A stretch of DNA of 36,303 nt from Xanthobacteraceae bacterium. Lineage in GTDB: Bacteria > Pseudomonadota > Alphaproteobacteria > Rhizobiales > Xanthobacteraceae. This document shows positions 8,903 to 17,766 of the stretch, piece by piece; positions within the stretch are counted from its first letter, which is position 1; each line of letters opens with the position of its first letter. The stretch covers positions 1 to 36,303 of the forward strand of contig SHVN01000021.1 in NCBI GenBank assembly GCA_009694215.1, given 5' to 3'. The position numbers were made by a program, and so were the translations under genes. Under the pieces are notes generated by a model. That model searched no databases, was not told the origin of the DNA, and was given only the letters and a program-made list of their open reading frames with translations.

Positions 8903-9043
8903 GTCGCGATGTTCATAGCACGATTCCGAGCCGGATGAGCCGGCGGCGCGAAGAGGCGATCCGCGGTGACGGCGTACCGGAGGAGATGACGGCGCGCTGG
9001 AAGGCCGATACAATATCCCGCAAACGCAGTTAGGAGATTGACC

Positions 9044-9436
9044 ATGGGCAAGCGCGTCTTGAAACCGGCATCCATCAGGGCCAAGGGCAGTTACAGCCCG
9101 GGCTGGGAGGTATCCAACGGGCGGATGGTATTCGTTTCCGGTCAGGTGCCATGGGATGCCGAAGGCCGCACCGTCGCCAAGGGCGACGTGGCCGGGCAGA
9201 CCCGGCAGGTGTTCGAAAATATCCGCACCATTCTCGCCGAGTCCGGCGCGACGCTCAGTGATGTCATCAAGATCACGATCTTCGCCGCGGATATTCGTTA
9301 TCGCGACGCGATCAATCAGGTCCGCAGCGAGGTCTTTACGCCGCCCTATCCGGCCAGCACCCAGGTGGCGGTAGCCGCGCTGGTCGATACGGAATGGATG
9401 GTCGAGATCGAGGCGGTGGCTTTCGTGCCGGATTGA
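9044..9436 (+). CDS. RidA/YjgF/Rid family protein, non-canonical active site
   Basis: A 130-residue single-domain Rid protein. Family features are FVSGQVPWD (about 30-38), GQTRQVFENIRTILAESGA (about 52-70) and the C-terminal VEIEAVAFVP. Canonical RidA enzymes hydrolyse reactive enamines using an Arg in a PARS motif near residue 105; here the same place reads YPASTQVAV, so that Arg is absent. The protein therefore probably belongs to a Rid subgroup without proven imine deaminase activity. The ATG at 9044 is set by AGGAG at 9032-9036; an in-frame TTG two codons earlier is less likely. Fifty bases separate it from the downstream membrane protein gene, so they may be co-transcribed. Confidence 0.88.
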   Translation: MGKRVLKPASIRAKGSYSPGWEVSNGRMVFVSGQVPWDAEGRTVAKGDVAGQTRQVFENIRTILAESGATLSDVIKITIFAADIRYRDAINQVRSEVFTPPYPASTQVAVAALVDTEWMVEIEAVAFVPD

Positions 9437-9486
9437 GAAGGTTCAATCTGGAGTACAGCTTCCATTCTCTCACTCGGAGCCAATTT

Positions 9487-9942
9487 ATGACCGCCCTGGC
9501 CCTTGCCCTGCACATCTTCGGCGCCGTCGTCTGGGTCGGCGGCATGTTCGCGGCCTATCTGTGTCTGCGCCCCGCCGCGGGCCCGCTCGATCCGCCGGTG
9601 CGGCTGAAGCTCTGGCGCGGGTTCTTCCAGAAATTCTTTCCCTGGGTCTGGGTGTCGATCCTGCTTCTTCTCGCCAGCGGCTACTGGATGGTGTTTGCGA
9701 CCTTCGGCGGCTTCCGGGGTCTCGGCCTGCACATCAACCTGATGCAGGGATTGGGCTGGGTGATGATCGCGCTGTTTCTCTGGCTGTTCCACGGGCCGTG
9801 GCTCAAATTCAAGCGCGCGGTCGATGCCTCCGACTGGCCGTCGGCGGGCGCCAACCTGAACCGCATCCGCCAGATCATCGCCGTCAATCTGCCGCTCGGG
9901 CTGCTTGTCGTGATCGTCGGCGCGAGCGGGCGGTATTGGTAG
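9487..9942 (+). CDS. CopD-like integral membrane protein
   Basis: A 151-residue protein with four predicted membrane helices (roughly residues 3-24, 52-73, 84-105 and 128-148). The opening LHIFGAVVWVGGMFAAYLCL with the H-x-hydrophobic-WVGG pattern is typical of CopD-domain and related haem or copper membrane proteins, and LHINLMQGLGW (about 80-90) adds a second conserved His region. CopD proteins are linked to copper import, but single-domain members like this are poorly studied. It lies between the Rid-like gene and an alpha/beta hydrolase gene on the same strand. Confidence 0.75.
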   Translation: MTALALALHIFGAVVWVGGMFAAYLCLRPAAGPLDPPVRLKLWRGFFQKFFPWVWVSILLLLASGYWMVFATFGGFRGLGLHINLMQGLGWVMIALFLWLFHGPWLKFKRAVDASDWPSAGANLNRIRQIIAVNLPLGLLVVIVGASGRYW

Positions 9943-9997
9943 ATCGCTGCCGCTGCCGCGCCCTGCAATCGTTCATCCTCGACAGAAGGTTCGCACT

Positions 9998-10849
9998 ATG
10001 AATGTCGTTACCAATCCTGCGGCGTCGAAGTTCACGGCGGAAGACATCGAGTATCATCAGGCCGGCGGTGAGGTGCTGCTGGCCAGACTCTACCGCCCGC
10101 AGGGCGCGGGGCCGTTCCCGGCCGTGGTCGGGGTTCACGGCGGCGCCTGGACCAGCGGCGACCGCAACAACAATCAGGTGATCGATTCCGCGCTCGCGGC
10201 CGCCGGCGTCGTGGTGCTCGCGCTGGATTTTCGCCTCGCGCCCAAGGCGCCTTATCCGGCCTCCGTCGTCGACGTCAACTACGGCACGCGCTGGTTCAAA
10301 GCTCACGCCGAAAAGTTCGGCTCCCGCGCGGATTGGATCGGCGCCGTCGCAAGCTCCAGCGGCGCGCACCAGGCACTGCTCTCGGCGCTCCGTCCGGACG
10401 ATCCGCGCTACGCCTCTGCAAGCAGCCCGAAACTGAACGTCGTCGATGCTTCGGTTGCCTATATCGTGGCGTGCTGGCCGATCTCCGATCCCCTGGCGCG
10501 CTACCGCATGGCGATGGAGAAGAAGAACGAGCGGCTAATCCAGGCGCACAAGGACTACTTCGGCGGCGAGGCGGCGATGACCGAAGGCAATCCGCAACTG
10601 GTGCTCGATCGCGGCGAGAACGGCAGGCTGCCGCCGCTCCTGATCCTTCAGGGCACCAAGGACAGCAACGTGACGCCGGATATGGCGGAAAAATTCTCCG
10701 CGGCGTGGCGCAAGCGCGGCGGATCGGCAACACTGGAGACGTTCCCGGACCAGCCGCACGCCTTCGCCACGCAGGACCCTACGTCGGCGGAATCGCTCCG
10801 CGCGATCGAGCTGATCAAGGCCTTCGTGTTGAAGCGCGGAGGGGCATGA
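9998..10849 (+). CDS. Alpha/beta hydrolase (hormone-sensitive-lipase-like esterase)
   Basis: A 283-residue cytoplasmic hydrolase of the alpha/beta hydrolase-3 type. The oxyanion-hole motif GVHGGAW lies at about residues 45-51. The nucleophile elbow is AVASSSGAH with S120 the likely nucleophile; the first Gly of the usual GxSxG is Ala. The acid is probably D222 in GTKDSNVT, and the base H254 in QPHAFA, so the triad is complete. Likely an esterase or carboxylic-ester hydrolase on small substrates. It carries no signal peptide. Its stop is only 7 bases from the end of the convergent aldolase gene, with no room for a separate terminator. Confidence 0.87.
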   Translation: MNVVTNPAASKFTAEDIEYHQAGGEVLLARLYRPQGAGPFPAVVGVHGGAWTSGDRNNNQVIDSALAAAGVVVLALDFRLAPKAPYPASVVDVNYGTRWFKAHAEKFGSRADWIGAVASSSGAHQALLSALRPDDPRYASASSPKLNVVDASVAYIVACWPISDPLARYRMAMEKKNERLIQAHKDYFGGEAAMTEGNPQLVLDRGENGRLPPLLILQGTKDSNVTPDMAEKFSAAWRKRGGSATLETFPDQPHAFATQDPTSAESLRAIELIKAFVLKRGGA

Positions 10850-10856
10850 TTCCGAC

Positions 10857-11558
10857 CTATTGCTCCCGGCGCTTGGCGCGCCGCACCAGGTAGTCGAAAT
10901 TCACCGCGAACTGATCCGGCCGGCTGATGTCGTGCTTGAGCTTCTCGATGTCGGCCTCGGGGAATTCCGGCGCGATGTCGCCGGCGGCCTCCGCGATCAA
11001 CTGAATCTGCGCGGCGTTCTCGAACATGATGGTCCGGATCACCACCTCCTCGACGGTGGGGCCTGCGGTAACGATGCCGTGGTTCTTCAGCATCACCACG
11101 CTGTGCGATCCCAGCGCCCTGGCGACGCCGGCTCCCATCGCGTGGCTGCGGATGAGGTTGATGGTGTCGGTGTAGATGCCGATGGCGTTATGGAACAGCG
11201 CCGCGGGCTGGCTGATCGCCCTCAGCGGCCGCCCGCCGCCCGACCACGCGATCGAATAGACCGGATGCGTATGCAGGACGCAGTGCACGTCCGGCCGCAC
11301 CTTGAAGATTTCGGAATGGATATAGACCTCGCTGTGGCGGCGCGAAGTGCCGGCCACGACATTGCCTTCGAGATCGATGGTCAGGATGTTGTCCTGGGTG
11401 ATCTCGTCCATGCCGACGCTGTGGCACTTCATGAAGAACAGCGACGGGTTGTCCGGCAGCCGCACCGAGATATGACCGCGCGTGAAGTCGTCCTGGCCCT
11501 CGTTGACCAGAACATGTCCAGCCCAGATCATTTTTTCTTTGATTTCGGAATGGGTCAT
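10857..11558 (-). CDS. Class II aldolase/adducin family protein (second copy)
   Basis: A 233-residue zinc-dependent class II aldolase-fold protein. Visible active-site features are the metal ligands H96 and H98 in VLHTHPV, H160 in LKNHGIV, and E77 in RRHSEVYIH, which matches the catalytic Glu position of fuculose-phosphate aldolase. It is clearly different from the copy at 966-1730, which lacks the HSE segment. It is the last gene of a tight minus-strand operon, 13 bases after the YciB-like gene and downstream of a molybdenum hydroxylase subunit. That context suggests processing of a hydroxylated or sugar-acid-like intermediate, but the substrate is not known. Confidence 0.88.
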   Translation of the reverse strand: MTHSEIKEKMIWAGHVLVNEGQDDFTRGHISVRLPDNPSLFFMKCHSVGMDEITQDNILTIDLEGNVVAGTSRRHSEVYIHSEIFKVRPDVHCVLHTHPVYSIAWSGGGRPLRAISQPAALFHNAIGIYTDTINLIRSHAMGAGVARALGSHSVVMLKNHGIVTAGPTVEEVVIRTIMFENAAQIQLIAEAAGDIAPEFPEADIEKLKHDISRPDQFAVNFDYLVRRAKRREQ

Positions 11559-11571
11559 TTGGCTGTTTCTC

Positions 11572-12126
11572 TTATTCTTCCGTCTTCTGAGGCCCGGTCG
11601 AGCGCGGATACCAATCGGTGAATTTGACCGCGCCGACAAGCGCCGCGATGGTCAGAATAATGCCGAAGCGATGGGGCACCTCCGGCATCGCCAGCATGAC
11701 GATGTCGGCAACGACCAGCAGCGCGAAGGCGACCGCCCAGGCCGCCGTGATCACCATGTTGGTGCGGGCGAATTGCGGGCTGCTCCATAACTCCGGTGCG
11801 ACCGTTTCCTTGGCATATTGCAGCGTGAACGGACGTCCGACGGTGAGCGAGACGAGCACGATGACGAGCAGGCCCGCATCGACGCAGAGGCGGACGCCGA
11901 CAATCGACCATGCCGGACGGCCGATGAAGGAATAGAGCGCCAGCCCGGCGAACAGGACGAAGGTCCCGATCTCCAGGATTTTCGGCGAGCGGTCCGCGCT
12001 TATCCAATCCCGTGCCAGCAGCGCCGCTGAGACCGCAGCGCCCGCGAGCAGGCCTTCGCTCGCACCGATCATACGATCGACCAGCGTAAACGCGATGAAT
12101 GGCGCGAAGGCGAGTAACATTCCCAT
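11572..12126 (-). CDS. Integral membrane protein, intracellular septation protein A (YciB)-like
   Basis: A 184-residue protein with about five or six predicted membrane helices. The first half reads AFTLVDRMIGASEGLLAGAA, then SPKILEIGTFVLFAGLALYS, a layout recalling YciB/IspZ septation proteins, where a K-x-L-x-G region follows the second helix. A middle segment, PFTLQYAKETVAPELWSSPQ, is the most conserved-looking and polar part and matches the FTLQ-YA pattern of this group. It is not canonical YciB. The gene sits 10 bases after the molybdenum hydroxylase gene and 13 before an aldolase gene, so all three are probably one transcript. Whether it carries substrate, supports the envelope or is a passenger is unknown. 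Confidence 0.65.
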   Translation of the reverse strand: MGMLLAFAPFIAFTLVDRMIGASEGLLAGAAVSAALLARDWISADRSPKILEIGTFVLFAGLALYSFIGRPAWSIVGVRLCVDAGLLVIVLVSLTVGRPFTLQYAKETVAPELWSSPQFARTNMVITAAWAVAFALLVVADIVMLAMPEVPHRFGIILTIAALVGAVKFTDWYPRSTGPQKTEE

Positions 12127-12136
12127 GATGCGACGC

Positions 12137-14455
12137 CTACGCCTTGCCGTTGCCGATCGCGCGCCACACCCGCTCCGGCGTCGCCGGCATCTCGATGTGC
12201 TTGACGCCGAACTCGGCCAGCGCGTTGACCAGCGCGTTCGCCACCGCCGGCATCGCGCCGACGCAGCCGGCCTCGCCCGCGCCTTTCGCGCCGATCGGAT
12301 TGGTCTTGGTCGGCACCGGATTGGCCTTGACCTCGATGGCGCAGAAGTCGTGCGCGCGCGGCATGGCGTAGTCCATGAACGAGCCGGTGACGAGCTGGCC
12401 CTCGGCGTCGAAGGCGATGTCTTCTTTCAGGATTTGTCCGACGCCCATTGCCACGCCGCCGACGATCTGGCCCTTGAGCAGCAGCGGGTTCATCACCGTG
12501 CCGACGTCGTCCACCACGTTGTATTTCACCACGTCGACGTGGCCGGTCTCCGGGTCGATCTCGACCTCGCAGATGTGCACGCCGTTCGGAAAGTTCTCCA
12601 CGTCCGCCTTGTAGACCGCGGTGGCATAGAGGCCGGCTTCCATGTTCTTCGGCAGCTTGGCCGGGTTGAACGAGTCCTGCGCCACGTCCTTGATGGTTGT
12701 GGTCTGGTTGGTCTTGGTGCTGGAGAAGATACCCTCGTTGAAGTTGATGTCGGCGACATCGACCTTCATGTTGTGGGCGGCGATCGCCTTGGCCTTGGCG
12801 ATGACCTTTTCGCCGGCGTTGTAGAACGCCGATCCCGACATGGTGGCCGAGCGCGAGCCGCCAGTGCCTTCGCCGAAGAACACCTTGTCGGTGTCGCCCT
12901 GGATGTACTCGATGTCGTTGGGATGGATGCCGAGCTTGTCGGCCACCACCTGCTTGAACGTGGTCTCGTGACCCTGGCCCTGGTTGATCGAGCCTGAGAA
13001 GATCTGCACCGTGCCGCCGCGGTCGAAGCGGATCTCGGCGCCCTCGAAGCTCGGCGCGGCCGCGCGCTCGATGGTGTTGGACATGCCGAGCCCGCGCAGC
13101 TTGCCGTTCTTCTTCGATTCGGCCTTGCGCTTGGCGAAGCCCGCCCAGTCGGCCATCTTGAGCGCCAGGTCCATGCCCTTCTCGAACTCGCCGGAGTCGT
13201 AGGTGAAGGTGAGGCTCGTCTTGAACGGCATCGCCGACGGCGGGATGTAGTTCTTCCGCCGCAGCTCCGCCGGGTCCATCTTCAACGTGGCCGCCGCGAC
13301 GTCGACCATGCGCTCGATCACATAGGCCGCCTCGGGCCGGCCGTTGCCGCGGTAGGGCCGCATCGGCTGGGTGTGCGTGAACACCGCCGTCGACTCCACG
13401 TACATCGCCGGGGTGCGATAGGTGCCGGCCAGCGTGCCGAGATTGCCGGTGTAGGCCTGGAAGCCCGACTGCAGATAGGCGCCGGCGTTGACCGTGGACG
13501 ACACGCGGAAGGCGAGGAAGGTGCCGTCCTTGTCCATCGCAAGCTCGGCATCGGTGACGTTGTCGCGCGCCTGCGCGTCGGAGAGGAACGCCTCGGAGCG
13601 CGTGCTCATCCACTTCACCGGGCGTCCGGTGATCTTGGAGCCGAGCAGAACCAGCGGCACCTCGTTGTAGATCGCCGACTTCATGCCGAAGCTGCCGCCG
13701 ATGTCGGGGGCGACCACGCGCACCTTGTGCTCGGGCACCTTTAGCACGAGCTTGGCCAATTCCGCGCGATAGGGATGCGCACGCTGCAAGGTGGTGTAGA
13801 TCGTGTAGCTGTCGGCTGCGGCGTTGTAGTCGCCGACCGAGCCGCGCGGCTCCATCGACGCGGTGGTGACGCGGTTGATGACGAGATGCTCCTTCACCAC
13901 ATGGGCGGCCTTGGCGAAGGCGGCTTCCGTCGCGGCCTTGTCGCCGTGGATCGCGACGAAGCAGATGTTGTCCTTGCAGTCCTCCCACACGAGCCCCGCG
14001 CCGGGTTTGGCCGCCGCGGCGGTCGCCACGATGGCCGGCAGAACCTCGTAGTCGACCTCGATCAGCTCGGCCGCGTCCATCGCCTGGTTCTTGGACTCGG
14101 CGACGACGAAAGCGACGTAGTCGCCGACGAAGCGCACCCGGTCCTTCACCAGCGCAGGATAGCGCGGCTTGTAGTTGGTCGAGCCGTCGCGGCGCTTGTG
14201 GGTGCCGGGCACCGGCAGATCGCCCCAGCCGGACTTGATCCAGTCCTCTCCGGTCAGCACGCAGAGCACGCCGGGCGCGGCCTTGGCCTTGCTCGTGTCG
14301 ATCGACTTGATTTTCGCATGCGCGTGCGGCGAGCGCAGCACATGGCCGAACGCCATGCCCGGAAGCACGATGTCGTCGACATACTTCCCGCCGCCGCGAA
14401 GCAGCCTCGGATCCTCGAACCGTGGAACGCCCTGACCGATTGCAAACTCACCCAT
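12137..14455 (-). CDS. Xanthine dehydrogenase-family molybdopterin-binding large subunit
   Basis: A 772-residue molybdenum hydroxylase large subunit (CoxL/XdhB type). The N-terminus has RFEDPRLLRGGGKYVDD (about 12-28) and LRSPHAHAKIKSID (about 38-51). The middle holds VAPDIGGSFGMK and PYRGNGRPEAAYVIERM (about residue 365), the place where true CO dehydrogenases carry the AYRCSFR loop; this one lacks that Cys loop, so it is not a CO dehydrogenase. GQGHETTFKQ and the late KGAGEAGCVGAMP (about 725), with the conserved catalytic Glu, are present. The ATG at 14455 is preferred because GAGGG precedes it; an ATG ten codons upstream (14485) also has a purine-rich leader. No gene for the 2Fe-2S or FAD subunit is adjacent. 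Confidence 0.92.
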   Translation of the reverse strand: MGEFAIGQGVPRFEDPRLLRGGGKYVDDIVLPGMAFGHVLRSPHAHAKIKSIDTSKAKAAPGVLCVLTGEDWIKSGWGDLPVPGTHKRRDGSTNYKPRYPALVKDRVRFVGDYVAFVVAESKNQAMDAAELIEVDYEVLPAIVATAAAAKPGAGLVWEDCKDNICFVAIHGDKAATEAAFAKAAHVVKEHLVINRVTTASMEPRGSVGDYNAAADSYTIYTTLQRAHPYRAELAKLVLKVPEHKVRVVAPDIGGSFGMKSAIYNEVPLVLLGSKITGRPVKWMSTRSEAFLSDAQARDNVTDAELAMDKDGTFLAFRVSSTVNAGAYLQSGFQAYTGNLGTLAGTYRTPAMYVESTAVFTHTQPMRPYRGNGRPEAAYVIERMVDVAAATLKMDPAELRRKNYIPPSAMPFKTSLTFTYDSGEFEKGMDLALKMADWAGFAKRKAESKKNGKLRGLGMSNTIERAAAPSFEGAEIRFDRGGTVQIFSGSINQGQGHETTFKQVVADKLGIHPNDIEYIQGDTDKVFFGEGTGGSRSATMSGSAFYNAGEKVIAKAKAIAAHNMKVDVADINFNEGIFSSTKTNQTTTIKDVAQDSFNPAKLPKNMEAGLYATAVYKADVENFPNGVHICEVEIDPETGHVDVVKYNVVDDVGTVMNPLLLKGQIVGGVAMGVGQILKEDIAFDAEGQLVTGSFMDYAMPRAHDFCAIEVKANPVPTKTNPIGAKGAGEAGCVGAMPAVANALVNALAEFGVKHIEMPATPERVWRAIGNGKA

Positions 14456-14496
14456 CGCAGCCCTCGTATTTCCAGTGACCTGCATCGCCCTCCGCT

Positions 14497-14636
14497 GTCA
14501 TTCCGGATAACCGCGCGCAGCGCGGTTATCCGGAATCCATACTCCCGGTGCGAACGATCGAGGAGACACAGGGATTATGGATTCCGGGTTCGCCGCGCCT
14601 TCGCCCTTCGGGCTACGGCGGACGCCCCGGAATGAC
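14497..14636. repeat. Intergenic palindromic element, family A copy 3
   Basis: Starts TGTCATTCCGGATAACC and ends GCCCCGGAATGACG. The first arm contains a strong hairpin, GGATAACCGCGC paired with GCGCGGTTATCC. The second arm has ATGGATTCCGGGTTCGCC. The terminal motifs match copies at 5516 and 27173. It lies between the divergent molybdenum hydroxylase and acyl-CoA synthetase genes, so both promoters must fit around it or inside the remaining 190 bases (14637-14827). Confidence 0.8.
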
Positions 14637-14827
14637 GTCGAGGGCCTTCCGGATTGCTTTTAGCACAAGCCGGCGGCTCGGGTCAGCCTTTGGTCTGGTG
14701 CGGCCCGGCTCAGGCTTGACCGGCCCGCGGCGGTCCATTCTTATCGATGAGGGACCTGCCGCGGGGGCGGCGGGAGAGGGAACGATAACGCCGCGCGGCA
14801 CCGCCGTTCGGCCCATGGGAGCGAGCG

Positions 14828-16804
14828 GTGGCGAGCAGTGCTCACGCGCCTGCGGACACCTTTCCGAAACTGCTGGTCCGCAATGCGCGCATGTTCGGCG
14901 ATAGGCCGGCGATGCGGCACAAGGATCTCGGGGTCTGGCAGACCCTGACCTGGGCGCAACTGCTCGACGATGTCCGCGCCTATGCGACGGGCCTGCATCG
15001 GCTCGGCCTCAAGCGCGGCGACACCATGGCGATCGTCGGCGCCAACAGGCCCAGGCTCTATGCGTCGGTGATGGCGGCGCAGATGCTCGGCGTCATCCCG
15101 GTGCCGGTCTATGCCGATGCCGTGGCGGACGAACTGTCCTACGTGATGGCCCACGCCGAGGTGCGCTTCGCCGCGGTCGAGGATCAGGAGCAGGTCGACA
15201 AGATATTGTCGGTGTCCGACCGGCTGCCGAAGCTCGAAACCATGGTCTATGACGAGAAGCGGGGCCTGCGGGACTACGACCACACCAGGCTTCATGCGAT
15301 GGAGGACGTCATCGCCGGCGGCCGGAAGGCGTTGGCCGAGGACGCCTCGCTCGCCGCCTGGCTCGACGCCGAGATCGCCGCGGGCAAGGGCTCCGACACC
15401 TCGATCATCCTCTACACCTCGGGGACCACCGGGCAGTCCAAGGGCGTGGTGCTGTCGGCGGAGCGCTGCATCGGCGCGGGCTCCGACACCGTGGCCTTCG
15501 ACAAGCTCACCGAGCGCGACGCGGCGCTGGCCTATCTGCCGCTCGCCTGGGTCGGCGACCACTATCTCAACTACGCGCAGGGCCTGATCGCCGGTTTCTG
15601 CATGGCTTGCCCGGAGAGCGGCGACACCGCGATGGCGGACCTGCGTGAGATCGGGCCGACCTTCTTCTTCGCGCCGCCGCGCACCTTCGAGCAGATGCTC
15701 ACCCGTGTGACGATCCGCATGGAGGACGCAAGCTTCCTCAAGCGCCGGATGTTTTACTATTTCATCGGCGTGGCGCGGCGCTACGGTGAGGCGATCCTCA
15801 ACAAGCAGCAGGTGCCGTTGCACGGGCGGCTCTTGTACTGGCTCGGCAATGTCCTGGTGTACGCTCCGCTCAAGAACGTGCTCGGGCTGTCGAACGTGCG
15901 CGTCGCCTACACCGCGGGTGAGGCGATCGGGCCGGACCTGTTCTCGTTCTACCGCTCGCTTGGCATGAACCTGAAGCAGCTCTACGGCCAGACCGAGGCG
16001 TTCCTCTATCTCACCGCGCAGCCGGACGGCCAGATTTTCTCGGACACCGTCGGCCCCGCGCTGCCGAACGTCGATCTTCGCATCGCCGACAACGGCGAGG
16101 TGCAGTTTAGGTCGCCGGGCCAGTTCGTCAGCTACTTCAAGGACGATCTAAAGACCAAGGAGACGATGACGCCGGACGGCTATGTGAAGACCGGCGACGC
16201 GGGGTTCTTCGACGGCAAGACCGGGCACCTGAAGATCATCGACCGCGCCAAGGATGTGGGCAAGCTCAAGGACGGCACGCTGTTCCCGCCGAAGTACATC
16301 GAGAACAAGCTGAAGTTCTTCCCCAACATCCGCGAGGCGGTGGCCTACGGCGACAGCCGCGATTTCGTCGCGGTGATGATCAACATCGATCTCACCGCGG
16401 TCGGAAGCTGGGCCGAGCGCAACAACGTGGTCTATGGCTCCTACCAGGAACTGGCTGGCCATCCGCTCGTGTACGACATGATCCAGAAGAATATCGAGGA
16501 GATGAACCGCTCGCTCGCCGAGGACAAGGTGACGGCTGGCGCACAGGTGAAGCGCTTCCTCATCCTGCACAAGGAACTCGACGCCGACGACGGCGAGGTG
16601 ACGCGGACGCAGAAGGTGCGCCGCGGCTTTGTCGCCGAGCGCTACGCGCCGTTGATCGCGGCGTTGTATGATGGTTCTTCCGAGGCCGACATCTCCACCG
16701 AAGTCACCTTCGAGGACGGCCGCAAGGGCGTTCTCGCGGCGCGCGTCAAGATTCGCGACGTCGCCACGGTGCCGGTCGCCCCGCCGCTCGGGAAGGCGGC
16801 ATGA
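14828..16804 (+). CDS. AMP-dependent acyl-CoA synthetase (long-chain type)
   Basis: A 658-residue ANL-family enzyme that activates a carboxylic acid to its CoA thioester through an acyl-adenylate. The P-loop motif ILYTSGTTGQSKGVVLS lies near residues 195-211, the gate region LYGQTEAFLYLT near 390, DGYVKTGDAGFFDG near 450, and DRAKDVGKLKDGTLFPP near 472. It is of the long bacterial type usually annotated long-chain fatty-acid-CoA ligase. The start is a GTG at 14828; no good ribosome site is visible. The stop overlaps the livG start by ATGA, so translation is coupled and the enzyme belongs to the transporter operon. That pairing implies that the imported compound, or a close relative, is its substrate. 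Confidence 0.9.
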   Translation: MASSAHAPADTFPKLLVRNARMFGDRPAMRHKDLGVWQTLTWAQLLDDVRAYATGLHRLGLKRGDTMAIVGANRPRLYASVMAAQMLGVIPVPVYADAVADELSYVMAHAEVRFAAVEDQEQVDKILSVSDRLPKLETMVYDEKRGLRDYDHTRLHAMEDVIAGGRKALAEDASLAAWLDAEIAAGKGSDTSIILYTSGTTGQSKGVVLSAERCIGAGSDTVAFDKLTERDAALAYLPLAWVGDHYLNYAQGLIAGFCMACPESGDTAMADLREIGPTFFFAPPRTFEQMLTRVTIRMEDASFLKRRMFYYFIGVARRYGEAILNKQQVPLHGRLLYWLGNVLVYAPLKNVLGLSNVRVAYTAGEAIGPDLFSFYRSLGMNLKQLYGQTEAFLYLTAQPDGQIFSDTVGPALPNVDLRIADNGEVQFRSPGQFVSYFKDDLKTKETMTPDGYVKTGDAGFFDGKTGHLKIIDRAKDVGKLKDGTLFPPKYIENKLKFFPNIREAVAYGDSRDFVAVMINIDLTAVGSWAERNNVVYGSYQELAGHPLVYDMIQKNIEEMNRSLAEDKVTAGAQVKRFLILHKELDADDGEVTRTQKVRRGFVAERYAPLIAALYDGSSEADISTEVTFEDGRKGVLAARVKIRDVATVPVAPPLGKAA

Positions 16805-17601
16805 GAGCCCCGTCCGCCAGCGACATCGCGGCCGGCGAGATTCTGCTCTCGATCGAAAACGTGTCGCTGTCGTTCGGCGGCGTGCGGGCGATCCGCGACG
16901 TGTCATTCGACATCAAGAAGGGCGAGGTGCGCGCCATCATCGGGCCCAACGGCGCCGGCAAGACCTCGATGCTCAACGTCATCAACGGCTTCTACCAGCC
17001 GCAGCACGGCCGCATCACCTTCAAGGGCGAGACCCGGACCAAGATGCGACCCTACGACGCCGCTCGCGGCGGCATCGCGCGCACCTTCCAGAACGTCGCG
17101 CTGTTCAAGGGCATGAGCGCGCTCGACAACATCATGGCCGGCCGCACCTTGAAGATGAAGCGCGGCTTCCTGTGGCAGATCCTGCGCGTCGGCCCGGCGC
17201 TGACGGAAGAGATCGAGCACCGCCGCCGGGTCGAGGAGATCATCGACTTCCTTGAGATTCAGGCGATCCGCAAGGTTCCGGTGGCGCGGCTGCCCTACGG
17301 CCTGCAGAAGCGCGTCGAGCTTGGGCGGGCGTTGGCGATGGAGCCCGAGCTTCTGCTGCTCGACGAGCCGATGGCCGGCATGAACCTCGAGGAGAAAGAG
17401 GACATGTCGCGCTTCATCATCGACGTGAACGATCACTTCGGCACCACCATCGCGCTGATCGAGCACGACATGGGCGTGGTGATGGACCTGTCCGACCGCG
17501 TCGTGGTGCTCGACCACGGCGTCAAGATCGCCGACGGCACGCCGGACGCGGTGAAGGCGAACCAAGACGTCATCGACGCCTATTTGGGAGTGGCGCATTG
17601 A
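16801..17601 (+). CDS. livG: Liv-type ABC transporter ATP-binding protein LivG
   Basis: A 266-residue ABC ATPase of the branched-chain amino acid (HAAT) family. Walker A is GPNGAGKTS (about residues 51-59), the Q-loop region is ARTFQNVALFKG, the signature is LPYGLQKRVELGRAL, Walker B is LLLLDEPMAGM, and the H-loop His is in ALIEHDMGVVMDLSD. The C-terminal extension GTPDAVKANQDVIDAYLG is typical of LivG. It couples ATP hydrolysis to transport through LivH and LivM. Its start overlaps the acyl-CoA synthetase stop. A 165-bp gap holding a palindromic element separates it from livH. Confidence 0.93.
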   Translation: MRAPSASDIAAGEILLSIENVSLSFGGVRAIRDVSFDIKKGEVRAIIGPNGAGKTSMLNVINGFYQPQHGRITFKGETRTKMRPYDAARGGIARTFQNVALFKGMSALDNIMAGRTLKMKRGFLWQILRVGPALTEEIEHRRRVEEIIDFLEIQAIRKVPVARLPYGLQKRVELGRALAMEPELLLLDEPMAGMNLEEKEDMSRFIIDVNDHFGTTIALIEHDMGVVMDLSDRVVVLDHGVKIADGTPDAVKANQDVIDAYLGVAH

Positions 17602-17630
17602 TGACTGTTCGGCGAAGCCACTTGCACCGC

Positions 17631-17733
17631 CCTCATCCTGAGGAGCGCCCGAAGGGCGCGTCTCGAAGGATGGCAATAAGCTTGCGGCCCATCCTTCGAG
17701 ACGCATCGCTGCGCGATACTCCTCAGGATGAGG
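17631..17733. repeat. Intergenic palindromic element, family C
   Basis: A 103-bp element with perfect 14-bp terminal inverted repeats (CCTCATCCTGAGGA and its complement). Inside is a second perfect 15-bp inverted pair (CGTCTCGAAGGATGG and complement) and the small hairpin GCGCCC-GAA-GGGCGC. The whole element can fold into a long hairpin. It lies between livG and livH, leaving only 33 bases before the livH start. It may change messenger stability inside the operon. Confidence 0.9.
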
Positions 17734-17766
17734 CTGCGGCGGGCGGCGTTGGCGAGGGGGCATAGC

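Noticed and set aside
12137-14455. Large subunit as a true CO dehydrogenase CoxL
   Set aside because: The diagnostic AYRCSFR loop is replaced by PYRGNGR, so form I CO dehydrogenase activity is not supported.
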